27,526 bases of DNA from Planctomycetaceae bacterium (GTDB taxonomy: Bacteria > Planctomycetota > Phycisphaerae > SM23-33), in NCBI GenBank assembly GCA_021371965.1, contig JAJFVE010000049.1:1-27526 (forward strand). Reading direction: 5' to 3'. Below the pieces are notes generated by a model, which worked only from the letters and a program-made list of their open reading frames with translations, ran no database searches and was not told the DNA's origin. This document shows, in pieces, positions 6,969 through 13,828 of the stretch (position 1 is the first letter of the stretch; every line of letters starts with the position of its first letter). The position numbers were made by a program, and so were the translations under genes.

Positions 6969-7832
6969 ATGTCCAAGAATGATACTGTCGGACCGGGGGC
7001 GGATTGCCTGAAATCGGGCGTTTCCTCCCGTATTGCTTCCGTGCACAGCTCGCAACTGCCCGTCATGAGGAGTCGCTGGGGAATGTATTGGTTGGCGCTG
7101 GCCGACTACAGCAGAGACTTTGTCGACATCTCGGCCACGACCTGCTACGACCTTCTGGCGACGTTTGGCGGCCAGGGGCAGCGGTGGATCGACGGGCAAT
7201 GGCGTACGATGAGAGCCAACGACGTCTTTCTGGGCCGCCCCGCTCAGACCGCCGGTCAGCGCGGCTGCAGGAATCACCGCTGGCACCAGGCGATCGTGCT
7301 GTACTACCCCCAGCACCGGGCGCGATTTCTCTCGCAGGTTCCGGCGGCGGGGATCGTGCACGCCGAGGCCGAGCCGCTTCGCTCGGCGATCCAGGGCCTG
7401 CACCGCGAGTTCGTCGCCCGTGCCGACATCGAGGTGATGGACGCCTGGTTGGCGCTGATCGACGCGCAGGCACGGCGGCTGGTGGGCAATCCGCAGGCGC
7501 CGCTGCGCCTGACGGGGCTGTGGCAGCAGGTCGAGGCCGACCTGGCCCGGGCGTGGACGCTGTCCGAACTGGCGGCTGCGGCCAACATGTCGGAGCGTCA
7601 CCTGTGGTTGATCTGCCGCCAGGAAACCCTCGCCAGCCCGATGCGATACGTGACGATGCTGCGGATGAACCGCGCGGTGGGCCTGCTCGACGGCGATCAA
7701 ACGATCGACCACGTGGCGCGCAGGGTCGGGTACGAAGATGGGTTCGCGTTCTCCAAGGCCTTCAAGCGATATCGCGGGATGAGCCCGGCCAACTTCCGCA
7801 GCAGAGACGTGGCACGGGCGTCTCGCCCGTGA
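6969..7832 (+). CDS. AraC-family transcriptional regulator (first of tandem pair)
   Basis: DNA-binding regulator of 287 residues. The N-terminal half has a cupin-like sensing domain (ATFGGQGQRWIDGQWRTMRA through FLGRP). The C-terminal 100 residues hold the two helix-turn-helix motifs of the AraC family: WTLSELAAAANMSERHLWLI and a second ending HVARRVGYEDGFAFSKAFKR, followed by the family signature GMSPANFR. The ATG at 6969 has only a weak ribosome site. It is a paralogue of the regulator at 8070 (shared FGG.G...IDGQW block and domain order), and both regulators face the same way upstream of an esterase. The final residues (DVARASRP) are encoded by the edge of a palindromic repeat, so the ancestral protein probably ended earlier. 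It likely controls neighbouring carbohydrate or esterase genes; the inducer is unknown. Confidence 0.88.
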   Translation: MSKNDTVGPGADCLKSGVSSRIASVHSSQLPVMRSRWGMYWLALADYSRDFVDISATTCYDLLATFGGQGQRWIDGQWRTMRANDVFLGRPAQTAGQRGCRNHRWHQAIVLYYPQHRARFLSQVPAAGIVHAEAEPLRSAIQGLHREFVARADIEVMDAWLALIDAQARRLVGNPQAPLRLTGLWQQVEADLARAWTLSELAAAANMSERHLWLICRQETLASPMRYVTMLRMNRAVGLLDGDQTIDHVARRVGYEDGFAFSKAFKRYRGMSPANFRSRDVARASRP

Positions 7833-7935
7833 GTGGCATGGGCGTCTCGCCCATGCTCCCTGACGTGTCGCGGGCGTCTCGTCCGCGTTCCCCGAGTTTC
7901 AATGCTCAGGGACACGCACAACGGAGTTGTGCGTG
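7813..7935 (+). repeat. Cluster of four palindromes, three of one family
   Basis: Three related hairpins stand in a row: CACGGGCG-tct-CGCCCGTG (7813-7831), CATGGGCG-tct-CGCCCATG (7837-7855) and CGCGGGCG-tct-CGTCCGCG (7869-7887, one G:T pair). A fourth, different one pairs CACGCACAAC with GTTGTGCGTG (7913-7922 with 7926-7935). The first overlaps the 3' end of the AraC gene. The pattern is that of dispersed extragenic palindromic elements. Confidence 0.75.
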
Positions 7936-7996
7936 GCACCCGTCTGGGCGTGTGCTGGCATCGAGGCCCCTGCCTGACGATAATGTCCTGAACTTC

Positions 7997-8025
7997 TTCC
8001 CCCCTCGCGAATATATGGGTATAAT
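7997..8025 (+). promoter_or_regulatory. Possible promoter of second AraC gene
   Basis: TATAAT at 8020-8025 is a consensus -10 box in an otherwise GC-rich region, 44 bp before the ATG at 8070. The matching -35 position (about 7997-8002) is poor, so activator help is likely if it is used. Confidence 0.4.
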
Positions 8026-8069
8026 CAACCCATCACGGCACGAAGTAACCTCTCAATCACGGCAAAATC

Positions 8070-8972
8070 ATGACGAAGACGAACAAGAAACCGCTTGAGT
8101 TCAATTGGCAGGAAGGGCACTACGTGGGGCGCGGCGCCAGCGACCGGGCAATCCACTGCTCGGAACTGGTGCACCTGCAGCGCCCCGGAATCACCTTTGT
8201 CGGCCAGCACGTCTGGACGCCCGAATGCTGGTCGTACGCCCGCAGCCATGCCTGCGCGCAGGTGATCGTCACCTTCGGCGGGCGAGGGCGATTCTACATC
8301 GACGGGCAGTGGCAGGTGGCCGAGAAGAACACCGTCTTCCTCTGCCGCCCCGGATGCGAGGTGGCCGTCCGCGGCCTCAAGGGCTACAAGTGGGAGCTCT
8401 GCGCGGTGATGTATTCCCAGGGCGCCGATGAGTCGATGCTGGAAAGCATGCCTGCCCCGACGCTGTACCCCGCCGAGGTGACAGGGCTGCACATGGGCGT
8501 CGAGAACCTCTTCCGCGAGCTGTCGGTGCGGGCCGACACCAGCGTGCTGGAAAGCATGGTCGCCCTGATCGACGCCGAATGCCGCTGCCTGATCCACAGC
8601 CCGCCCAAACCGCGCCGCCTGGCCGAACTGTGGGCCGCCATCGAGGCCGACCTGGGCCAGCTCTGGACCGTCGAGCACATGGCCGAATTCATGAACATCT
8701 CCGATCGCCACCTTGGACGGCTCTGCCACGAAGAGACCGGCACGTATCCGCAGGCGTACCTGGGATACTTGCGGATGCGCCGCGCGGCCAACCTGCTGAT
8801 GGCCCGCGACCATTCCGTCGAGACCGTCGCCAAACTGGTCGGCTACGACTCGCCCTTTGCCTTCAGCAACGCCTTCAAGGAGCGCCATGGCCTGAGCCCG
8901 ACCGCCTTCCGTAAGAATCGCCAGGACTGCACGCAGATCGTGCGGGTCAAGCAGGCGGAGGCGGTAGGCTGA
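8070..8972 (+). CDS. AraC-family transcriptional regulator (second of tandem pair)
   Basis: Regulator of 300 residues with the same plan as the 6969 gene: a cupin-like N-terminal sensor (VTFGGRGRFYIDGQWQVAEK, then FLCRPG) and a C-terminal AraC DNA-binding domain with helices around WTVEHMAEFMNISDRHLGRL and VETVAKLVGYDSPFAFSNAF, and the signature GLSPTAFRKN. The cysteine-containing LCRP and CEVAVRG region differs from its paralogue. A TATAAT box lies upstream. Its TGA overlaps the ATG of the esterase gene by one base (TGATG), so the two are almost certainly co-transcribed and translationally coupled; the regulator may govern the esterase locus and itself. The ligand is unknown. The tandem arrangement suggests a local duplication with diverged sensor halves. 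Confidence 0.88.
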   Translation: MTKTNKKPLEFNWQEGHYVGRGASDRAIHCSELVHLQRPGITFVGQHVWTPECWSYARSHACAQVIVTFGGRGRFYIDGQWQVAEKNTVFLCRPGCEVAVRGLKGYKWELCAVMYSQGADESMLESMPAPTLYPAEVTGLHMGVENLFRELSVRADTSVLESMVALIDAECRCLIHSPPKPRRLAELWAAIEADLGQLWTVEHMAEFMNISDRHLGRLCHEETGTYPQAYLGYLRMRRAANLLMARDHSVETVAKLVGYDSPFAFSNAFKERHGLSPTAFRKNRQDCTQIVRVKQAEAVG

Positions 8973-9871
8973 TGGCGCGGCGGACCCTTCGTAGCTCGGG
9001 CCTTATCATTGTCGCTGTAATAGCGGTTGTTTGTGCGGCGGCTGCAATCGCCCAGCAAACCCTGCCCCAGAAAGACACCGCCTCGCGCGTCGTCGTCATC
9101 CATAGCGACTCGTTCAAGAAGGACTTTTCAGTCACGGTGGTTCTGCCGGCCAGTTATGAAAAAGGCGACAAGCTTTATGCCTTGGTCGTGCTGCTCCACG
9201 GCGTCGACGGCGACCACACCGATTGGCCGAAGATGCTGCCCCTGGCGCCACTGGCGGATAAGTACCAGCGGATCATCGTCGCGCCCACCGCCGGGCCCAA
9301 CTCGTGGTGGGTCGACCATGGCGGGACGAACTTCGCCGAGACGTTCGTCACCAAGGAGCTCATCGCGTCGCTGAAGAAGCAGGGCTACCGCATCCGCGAC
9401 GGCGGGCACTGGATCAGCGGCAACTCGATGGGCGGCTGGGGCGCGCTGCACATCGGCCTGGCGCACCCGGAGCTGTTCTCGGCCGTCGGCGGGCTCAGCG
9501 CCTGCATCACGCCGGCGCGATGGAAGGGCAAGATCGACCGCACCTGGGGACTGACGGCCGCCATGGGCCCAGCCGGATCGCGCCCGGCGCTGTTCAACCC
9601 GCAGCAGATCACCGAGCTGGCCAAGCGCAAGGGCCTGGTGCTCTCGCTTCTGTGCGGCCAACAGGACGGCCTGTTTGAAAAAGAAAACAACGCCGCCCAC
9701 GCCGCCCTGGAAGCGGCATCGGTGCCGCACCAGTGGCAGGTGCTTCCCGGCAAGCACAACGCCGCCTTCTGGATGGGTAACCTGCCCAAGCAGTTGGAGT
9801 ATTTCCAGACGAAAGCTGTCAGCTTTCAGCTATCAGCTTTCAGTTCGGAACTGATTGCTGACAGCCGATAG
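8972..9871 (+). CDS. Secreted esterase (esterase D / feruloyl esterase-like alpha/beta hydrolase)
   Basis: Exported serine esterase of 299 residues. Residues 1-27 form a signal peptide (MARRTLRSSG, hydrophobic core, AAAIAQ). The alpha/beta-hydrolase core begins with VVLLHGVDGDHTDW (oxyanion region). The nucleophile elbow is GNSMGGWGA (S152), the acid is in CGQQDGLF (D232), and the histidine is in PGKHNAAFW (H262), a complete triad in the right order. Relatives remove acyl groups such as acetate or ferulate from polysaccharides or small thioesters; the exported form favours polysaccharide decoration. It is coupled to the AraC gene upstream by a TGATG overlap. About the last 18 codons (from KAVSFQLSAFSS) are written by a palindromic repeat, so this tail is probably not part of the ancestral enzyme. 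Confidence 0.87.
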   Translation: MARRTLRSSGLIIVAVIAVVCAAAAIAQQTLPQKDTASRVVVIHSDSFKKDFSVTVVLPASYEKGDKLYALVVLLHGVDGDHTDWPKMLPLAPLADKYQRIIVAPTAGPNSWWVDHGGTNFAETFVTKELIASLKKQGYRIRDGGHWISGNSMGGWGALHIGLAHPELFSAVGGLSACITPARWKGKIDRTWGLTAAMGPAGSRPALFNPQQITELAKRKGLVLSLLCGQQDGLFEKENNAAHAALEAASVPHQWQVLPGKHNAAFWMGNLPKQLEYFQTKAVSFQLSAFSSELIADSR

Positions 9872-9886
9872 CTGATAGCTGAGAGC
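9815..9886 (+). repeat. AGCTATCAGC-type palindromic repeat, copy 1
   Basis: A 23-bp inverted repeat (9815-9837 with 9864-9886, about 20 of 23 pairing) built of GCTATCAGC/GCTTTCAGC units, with a small inner stem CAGTTC/GAACTG. It encodes the esterase tail and its stop codon, and its right end supplies the GAGAG ribosome site of the next gene. The same family recurs at 11975-12038. Confidence 0.75.
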
Positions 9887-9892
9887 ATTCTC

Positions 9893-10558
9893 TTGATCCT
9901 GCTGATCGCCGACATCCACGCCAACTACCACGCCCTGAAGGCCGTGCTCGATGCCTTTGCCGACGTGGATGAAACATGGTGTCTGGGCGACGTGATCTCG
10001 TACGGCTGGCAGCCCAGCCAGTGCCTCGACCTGGTCCGTCGGCGGTGCAGCAAGATCATCCGCGGCAATCACGACGTGCAGTGCTACGGCGGGGCCATCA
10101 CGCCAAGCGAGCAGGAATACCTGGCCGCCCTGCCCGAGCGGATCGAGGTCGTTCTCGATGGCACGCGATATCTGCTCACCCACGACGTGCCGGGACAAAA
10201 GGCGTACTTCACCAGCGAGACCGACAGCGAAGTCTTCGAGGTCCTGTTGGCCGGCGTCGCGCAGGACGTGGTCTTGTGCGGGCACTCGCATACCGCTATG
10301 CTCATCGAGGCCGCCGGCAAGAAACTGGTGAACGTCGGGACTGTCGGCCAGCCGCGCGACGGCGACCCGCGGGCGCAGTGCATGCTGATGGAGGACGGGC
10401 GCTTCAGCTTCCGCCGCGTGGCGTACGATCTGGATGCGATGGAGGCCGACTACCGCCGTCTCGCCCCGCCCGGCGACGAGATCGACAGTTGGATCCGCTG
10501 GGCCCGCCAGGGCATGGTGGACGTTCACGGCCTGCAGCGCGGGCCGTTCAGCGAGTAG
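9893..10558 (+). CDS. Cytosolic metallophosphoesterase, YfcE/MJ0936-like
   Basis: Soluble calcineurin-like phosphoesterase of 221 residues without signal peptide. The N-terminus MILLIADIHANYHAL carries the first metal ligands (D7, H9). Then follow LGDVISYG, RGNHDV, LLTHDVPG and CGHSHT, the full metal-site set of the YfcE/MJ0936 group, and the family's characteristic VNVGTVGQPRDGDPRA strand. The start must be the TTG at 9893 because the family N-terminus is right at it; GAGAG 7 bp upstream serves as ribosome site and lies in the palindromic repeat. Family members hydrolyse phosphodiesters in vitro, and their true cellular substrates are mostly unknown. The fucosidase gene follows on the same strand after a GTTAAC repeat, so a shared transcript is possible. 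Confidence 0.88.
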   Translation: MILLIADIHANYHALKAVLDAFADVDETWCLGDVISYGWQPSQCLDLVRRRCSKIIRGNHDVQCYGGAITPSEQEYLAALPERIEVVLDGTRYLLTHDVPGQKAYFTSETDSEVFEVLLAGVAQDVVLCGHSHTAMLIEAAGKKLVNVGTVGQPRDGDPRAQCMLMEDGRFSFRRVAYDLDAMEADYRRLAPPGDEIDSWIRWARQGMVDVHGLQRGPFSE

Positions 10559-10563
10559 TGTTG

Positions 10564-10634
10564 GTTAACTGGTTAACTGGTTAATTGGACTTCGAGTTGG
10601 ACGAGTTAACCAGTCAACGAGTTAACCAGTTAAC
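10564..10634 (+). repeat. GTTAACTGG palindromic repeat
   Basis: A 15-bp perfect inverted repeat (10564-10578 with 10620-10634) made of tandem GTTAACTG units, with extra partial copies between the arms. It fills the gap between the phosphoesterase stop and the fucosidase ribosome site and is much more AT-rich than its surroundings. Confidence 0.75.
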
Positions 10635-10655
10635 GAGGTAACAGAAGGAACAAGC

Positions 10656-11969
10656 ATGTGTGCCAACAGCAGTACCGCCAGCGAGCAGCATCGAATCATC
10701 CAGATCCCGCAGCAGTACGGCGGCGGGACGTTCCAGCGAACGACGCACCCTGACGCGCAGTGGTTCGGCGAGGGGCGCCTGGGCCTGTTCATGCACTGGG
10801 GCATCAACAGTTGCGCCGGCGACGCCGACATCTCCTGGGGCATGATCGCCAACACGTCCTGGGACCGCGGGCTCAAGAATCGCAACAAGATCACCCCGGC
10901 CGAATACTACGCCCTGGCCAAAAAGTTCTACCCGGACAATTACGATCCGGAGAAGTGGCTGGCCGCGGCCAAGGACGCGGGCTTCACCTATGCGGTGCTG
11001 ACGACCAAGCATCATGACGGCTACACGCTCTGGCCCAGCCAGTTCGGCGAGATGGGCACGCGCGTCTACATGGGCGGTCGCGACCTGGTGGCCCCGTACG
11101 TAGCCGCCTGCCGCAAGCTCGGGCTCAAGGTCGGCCTGTACTACTCGCCGCCGGATTTTTACTTCAACCGCGAGTACATGTCGTTCGGCTGCGCCAGCGA
11201 TCCGGAGAAGACCGGCGGGATGAACCACGAGCCGCGCGAGATTCCGCCCGAGCCGCCGGAATGGAAGGAAAAGAATGCCGCGCATATCCGCGGGCAGATC
11301 AAGGAACTGCTGACCTGGTACGGCAAGGTCGACCTGCTGTGGTTCGACGGCGGACCCAACGTCATCTCGATGGAAGAGCTGCGCGGCATGCAGCCGGGGA
11401 TGGTGATCGACCCGCGCATGCACGGCTACGGCGACTTCGACACCTGGGAGTGCGGCATGGGCTCGGTCCCGCCGCCGGACTGGTGGGAGCTGTGCGAACG
11501 CTGGAACATCGGCCCGTGGGGCTACACGTACCACGACGAGACGTATTGGCCGCTGCGCCGCATGCTGAGCCGCTTCACGCACACGCGGTGCTGGGGCGGC
11601 AACTACCTGCTCAACGTGGCCCCCAACCGCCACGGCGAGCTGCCCGAGATCTACTACCGCCGCATGGGCGAACTCAAGGCCTGGATGGACAAGAACAAAG
11701 AGTCCGTCTTCGGCACCGGCCGCGGACCGTTCCCCCAGCAGTCCAACCTGCCCGTGACGACCCGCCAGGGCGAGAACACCTGGTATGTCCACGTGCCGGC
11801 CGACTTCAACGACGCCCCGCGCATCAGCGGCGCCGGCAAACCCGCAGCCGTGACCATGCTGGCTACGGGCAAAAAGCTCAAAACCTCCTTCAAGGCCGGC
11901 GAACTGACCATCGACCTGCCCGCCGCCCTGCGAGGCGACAGCGTCGACGTGATCAAGATCGTCTGGTGA
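10656..11969 (+). CDS. Alpha-L-fucosidase, GH29 family
   Basis: Retaining exo-alpha-L-fucosidase of 437 residues. The TIM barrel shows GRLGLFMHWGINS (H47), TTKHHDGYTLW (H119, H120) and the nucleophile strand VDLLWFDGGPN (D231, by family alignment). The segment GDFDTWECGMGS through WGYTYHDETYW holds the region where the acid/base usually lies, and NYLLNVAPNRHGELP matches the family's (N)LLN..P...G.(I/L)P block. There is no signal peptide, so it probably acts in the cytoplasm on imported fucosylated oligosaccharides, unlike the exported esterase nearby. The ATG at 10656 has a good ribosome site (AGAAGGA). Palindromic repeats flank it on both sides. With the GH38 gene it points to breakdown of fucose- and mannose-containing glycans, but no transporter is visible. 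Confidence 0.92.
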   Translation: MCANSSTASEQHRIIQIPQQYGGGTFQRTTHPDAQWFGEGRLGLFMHWGINSCAGDADISWGMIANTSWDRGLKNRNKITPAEYYALAKKFYPDNYDPEKWLAAAKDAGFTYAVLTTKHHDGYTLWPSQFGEMGTRVYMGGRDLVAPYVAACRKLGLKVGLYYSPPDFYFNREYMSFGCASDPEKTGGMNHEPREIPPEPPEWKEKNAAHIRGQIKELLTWYGKVDLLWFDGGPNVISMEELRGMQPGMVIDPRMHGYGDFDTWECGMGSVPPPDWWELCERWNIGPWGYTYHDETYWPLRRMLSRFTHTRCWGGNYLLNVAPNRHGELPEIYYRRMGELKAWMDKNKESVFGTGRGPFPQQSNLPVTTRQGENTWYVHVPADFNDAPRISGAGKPAAVTMLATGKKLKTSFKAGELTIDLPAALRGDSVDVIKIVW

Positions 11970-11974
11970 GTTCA

Positions 11975-12038
11975 AGCTATCAGCTGTCAGCTTTCAGCCA
12001 GAACACGGCTGAAAGCTGATAGCTGAGAGCGGATAGCT
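11975..12038 (+). repeat. AGCTATCAGC-type palindromic repeat, copy 2
   Basis: Inverted repeat 11975-11999 with 12007-12038, in which the right arm carries one extra 7-base unit. Units are AGCTATCAGC and GCTTTCAGCC, the same family as 9815-9886. It starts 6 bp after the fucosidase stop, so it may also end or stabilise that mRNA. Confidence 0.75.
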
Positions 12039-12099
12039 TCTTCAAATCTCCCACTCTGCCCGCCCGTGGCGGCTATCATTTTTTGAGAGGAGAACAAAC

Positions 12100-12297
12100 A
12101 TGCCGAAAACACAACAGGCACAAAATCCCATGGGCGTCGACGAGCATCCCGGACACGACCATCACATGTGCGAGTTGGTCAGCCGCCGGCTGATGACGCA
12201 GGTAGCCAAGTACTCCAAAGACGCGAGGTATATCTGCCACGTGTGCGGGCGAGCGGCCTCCAGCGCCGAGAATCTCTGCGAGCCGGTAGAGATCTGA
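12100..12297 (+). CDS. Small Cys/His-rich zinc-ribbon-like protein
   Basis: A 65-residue protein with a strong ribosome site (GAGAGGAGAA, ending 6 bp before the ATG), which is the best evidence that it is real. The C-terminal half contains YICHVCGRAASSAENLCEP, with C46-x2-C49 and C60; with C24 and the His cluster HPGHDHHMC (H16, H19, H21, H22) this gives plausible zinc ligands. The ending CGR.A.S.ENLC.PVE resembles small conserved hypothetical proteins I recall from other bacteria; I know no function for them. It stands alone between a palindromic repeat and the sppA leader. It could be a metal-binding or redox accessory protein, but nothing in the context settles this. Confidence 0.75.
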   Translation: MPKTQQAQNPMGVDEHPGHDHHMCELVSRRLMTQVAKYSKDARYICHVCGRAASSAENLCEPVEI

Positions 12298-12581
12298 ACG
12301 CAAACCCAACGCCAACGTGGGTGTATAGCGCACAGCCGAGGGCGCCGTGGCACGCAAGGCCTACAGACCCGGAGAGCCACGATCCTTCAGGGGTCTGTCG
12401 GCATGGCGGCCGGCCGCGCGGGGCGCGGGATCGTGTCTGGTGTGCTTCGTCCGCCGGCCATGGCGACTTGGGGATGATAGATTGCATTAACGTGCAGCCG
12501 GATTAGAATCATGTGACGATCCGCACCAGCCGTAGCGGGTGCGCTATGCGCCCGTCGGAAGATATCAAAGGGAGTCTTGCG
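12298..12581 (+). other. GC-rich intergenic region with imperfect long stem, before sppA
   Basis: No gene is seen in these 284 bp. A GC-rich segment around 12400-12465 can fold imperfectly (CATGGCGGCCGGC with GCCGGCCATGG), and GCGC-tat-GCGC forms a small hairpin near 12541. The end, AAAGGGAGTCTTGCG, is the sppA ribosome site. I recognise no RNA family here. Confidence 0.3.
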
Positions 12582-13643
12582 ATGACCGAATCGAGTTTGA
12601 ATCAGCCCCAGTCAGCCGCACCGACCACGCCGCCGCCGATGCCGGCCCAGCCGGGCCGCCGCGTCGGCGTGTGGATCTTCGTCTCGGTGCTGGTGGCGCT
12701 GCTGCTGGTGTCGCTGCTGATCAACCTGGGCCTGATCGCGATGCTGGCCGGCGCCCAGGGCGAGCAGGGCCTGGCCACGACGACCGTTCGCGACGGGGAC
12801 TCGCGCCAGACGGTCGCCCTCTATGACATAGCCGGCGTGATCGACTCCAGCGCGGCCAGACAGTTCCAGAAATTCTACAATGCCATCGACGACGACCAGA
12901 ACGTCAAGGCCGTCGTGCTGCGCGTCGAGAGTCCCGGCGGGGCCGTGGCGTCCTCGGATGAAATGCACGAAATCGTCCTTCGACTCAAGGGCAAGGGCAA
13001 GAAGGTCGTCGTCTCGATGGGCTCACTGGCCGCCAGCGGGGGGTACTACGTCTCGGCCGCGGCCGACACCATCGTGGCCGAGCGCACGACGCTGACGGGC
13101 AGCATCGGCGTGATCGCCACATGGTTCGTCTTCAAGGGCACGCTGGACAAGATCGGCGTCGACCCGATCGTGATGAAATCGTCGCACGCCGCCGACTGGA
13201 AGGACGCGCTGAGCCCGCTGTCGAAGCCGGCCCCGTACCAGCAGCAGTACATCCAGTCGCTGCTCAACGAGACGCAGGAGACGTTCGAGGACGTCGTCAG
13301 GAAGGGGCGGGGCGAGCGCCTCAAGACCCGCAAGGCGACCGTCGAAGTGCCCGCTACGCAGGAAGCCAAGGCCCAGACGCACGAACACACCGAGCCCTTC
13401 AATGGAAAGATATACAGCGCCGCCGGAGCGATGGAACTGGGACTGGTGGACATGATCGGCTACGAGCGTGACGCCTGCGACCGTGCCGCCAAGGCCGCCC
13501 AGCTGGGCAACCCCAAGGTCGTCCGCTACAGCCCCAGGCATGGCCTCTTCACCTCCCTGGCCGAAGGCCGCTCGCAAGGCCTGGATGTCCAGACCCTGCG
13601 CCAGATGCAGACGCCGACGATCGAGGCGATCTGGAGGCCGTAG
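12582..13643 (+). CDS. sppA: Signal peptide peptidase SppA, S49 family
   Basis: Membrane-bound serine protease of 353 residues that degrades cleaved signal peptides. The start at ATG 12582 has GGGAG upstream; the frame is open to a GTG at 12513 but that part has no support. A Pro-rich cytoplasmic N-terminus (1-28) precedes one transmembrane helix (about 29-58). The protease domain shows VESPGGAVASSDEM and the nucleophile motif SLAASGGYYVS (S152), then TTLTGSIGV. The likely general-base lysine is K207 in DWKDALSP, 55 residues on, close to the Ser-Lys spacing of the short SppA type. This is the single-domain form (about half the E. coli protein), expected to assemble as an oligomer. The segment KIYSAAGAMELGLVDMIG is the conserved family end. 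The last 45 residues are not conserved family sequence. Confidence 0.92.
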   Translation: MTESSLNQPQSAAPTTPPPMPAQPGRRVGVWIFVSVLVALLLVSLLINLGLIAMLAGAQGEQGLATTTVRDGDSRQTVALYDIAGVIDSSAARQFQKFYNAIDDDQNVKAVVLRVESPGGAVASSDEMHEIVLRLKGKGKKVVVSMGSLAASGGYYVSAAADTIVAERTTLTGSIGVIATWFVFKGTLDKIGVDPIVMKSSHAADWKDALSPLSKPAPYQQQYIQSLLNETQETFEDVVRKGRGERLKTRKATVEVPATQEAKAQTHEHTEPFNGKIYSAAGAMELGLVDMIGYERDACDRAAKAAQLGNPKVVRYSPRHGLFTSLAEGRSQGLDVQTLRQMQTPTIEAIWRP

Positions 13644-13702
13644 GAAGAACGGCAAATCACAAATTTCGAGAGTGATGCCTCCGTCATGGAGGGATACTTA
13701 AA

Positions 13703-13810
13703 GAACACAAATAACAGCAAAACAGGAAGGGGTTTCCGGGTAAGCTGTTTCCGTTTGCTGTTTTGTGTTTTGCTGTTTGTCTTCTTGTTTGTGTCTTGTG
13801 GTTTGTGTTC
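13703..13810 (+). repeat. AT-rich palindromic repeat after sppA
   Basis: Low-GC inverted repeat in a GC-rich setting. GAACACAAA (13703-13711) pairs with TTTGTGTTC (13802-13810) and AACAGCAAAAC (13713-13723) pairs with GTTTTGCTGTT (13767-13777); an alternative partner GTTTGCTGTT is at 13753-13762. The plus strand after about 13741 is strongly T-rich. It fills the gap between sppA and the DUF4159 gene. Confidence 0.6.
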
Positions 13811-13828
13811 TGGAATTTACCTCAACCC

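Noticed and set aside
7813..7887. CRISPR array from regularly spaced palindromes
   Set aside because: Only three units, each a complete palindrome with 5-13 base gaps and no spacers of 25-45 bases, and no cas gene.
10614..11975. A 453-codon minus-strand frame opposite the fucosidase
   Set aside because: No domain, no ribosome site, and it starts inside palindromic repeats.
9812..12038. Composite transposon bounded by AGCTATCAGC repeats
   Set aside because: The repeats are palindromic hairpins without transposase genes or target-site duplications, so only a recombination block can be proposed.
12298..12581. Possible known riboswitch or small RNA before sppA
   Set aside because: I checked by eye for signatures of cobalamin, TPP, SAM, c-di-GMP, RNase P, SRP and tmRNA and found none. 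Only weak GC-rich pairing remains.
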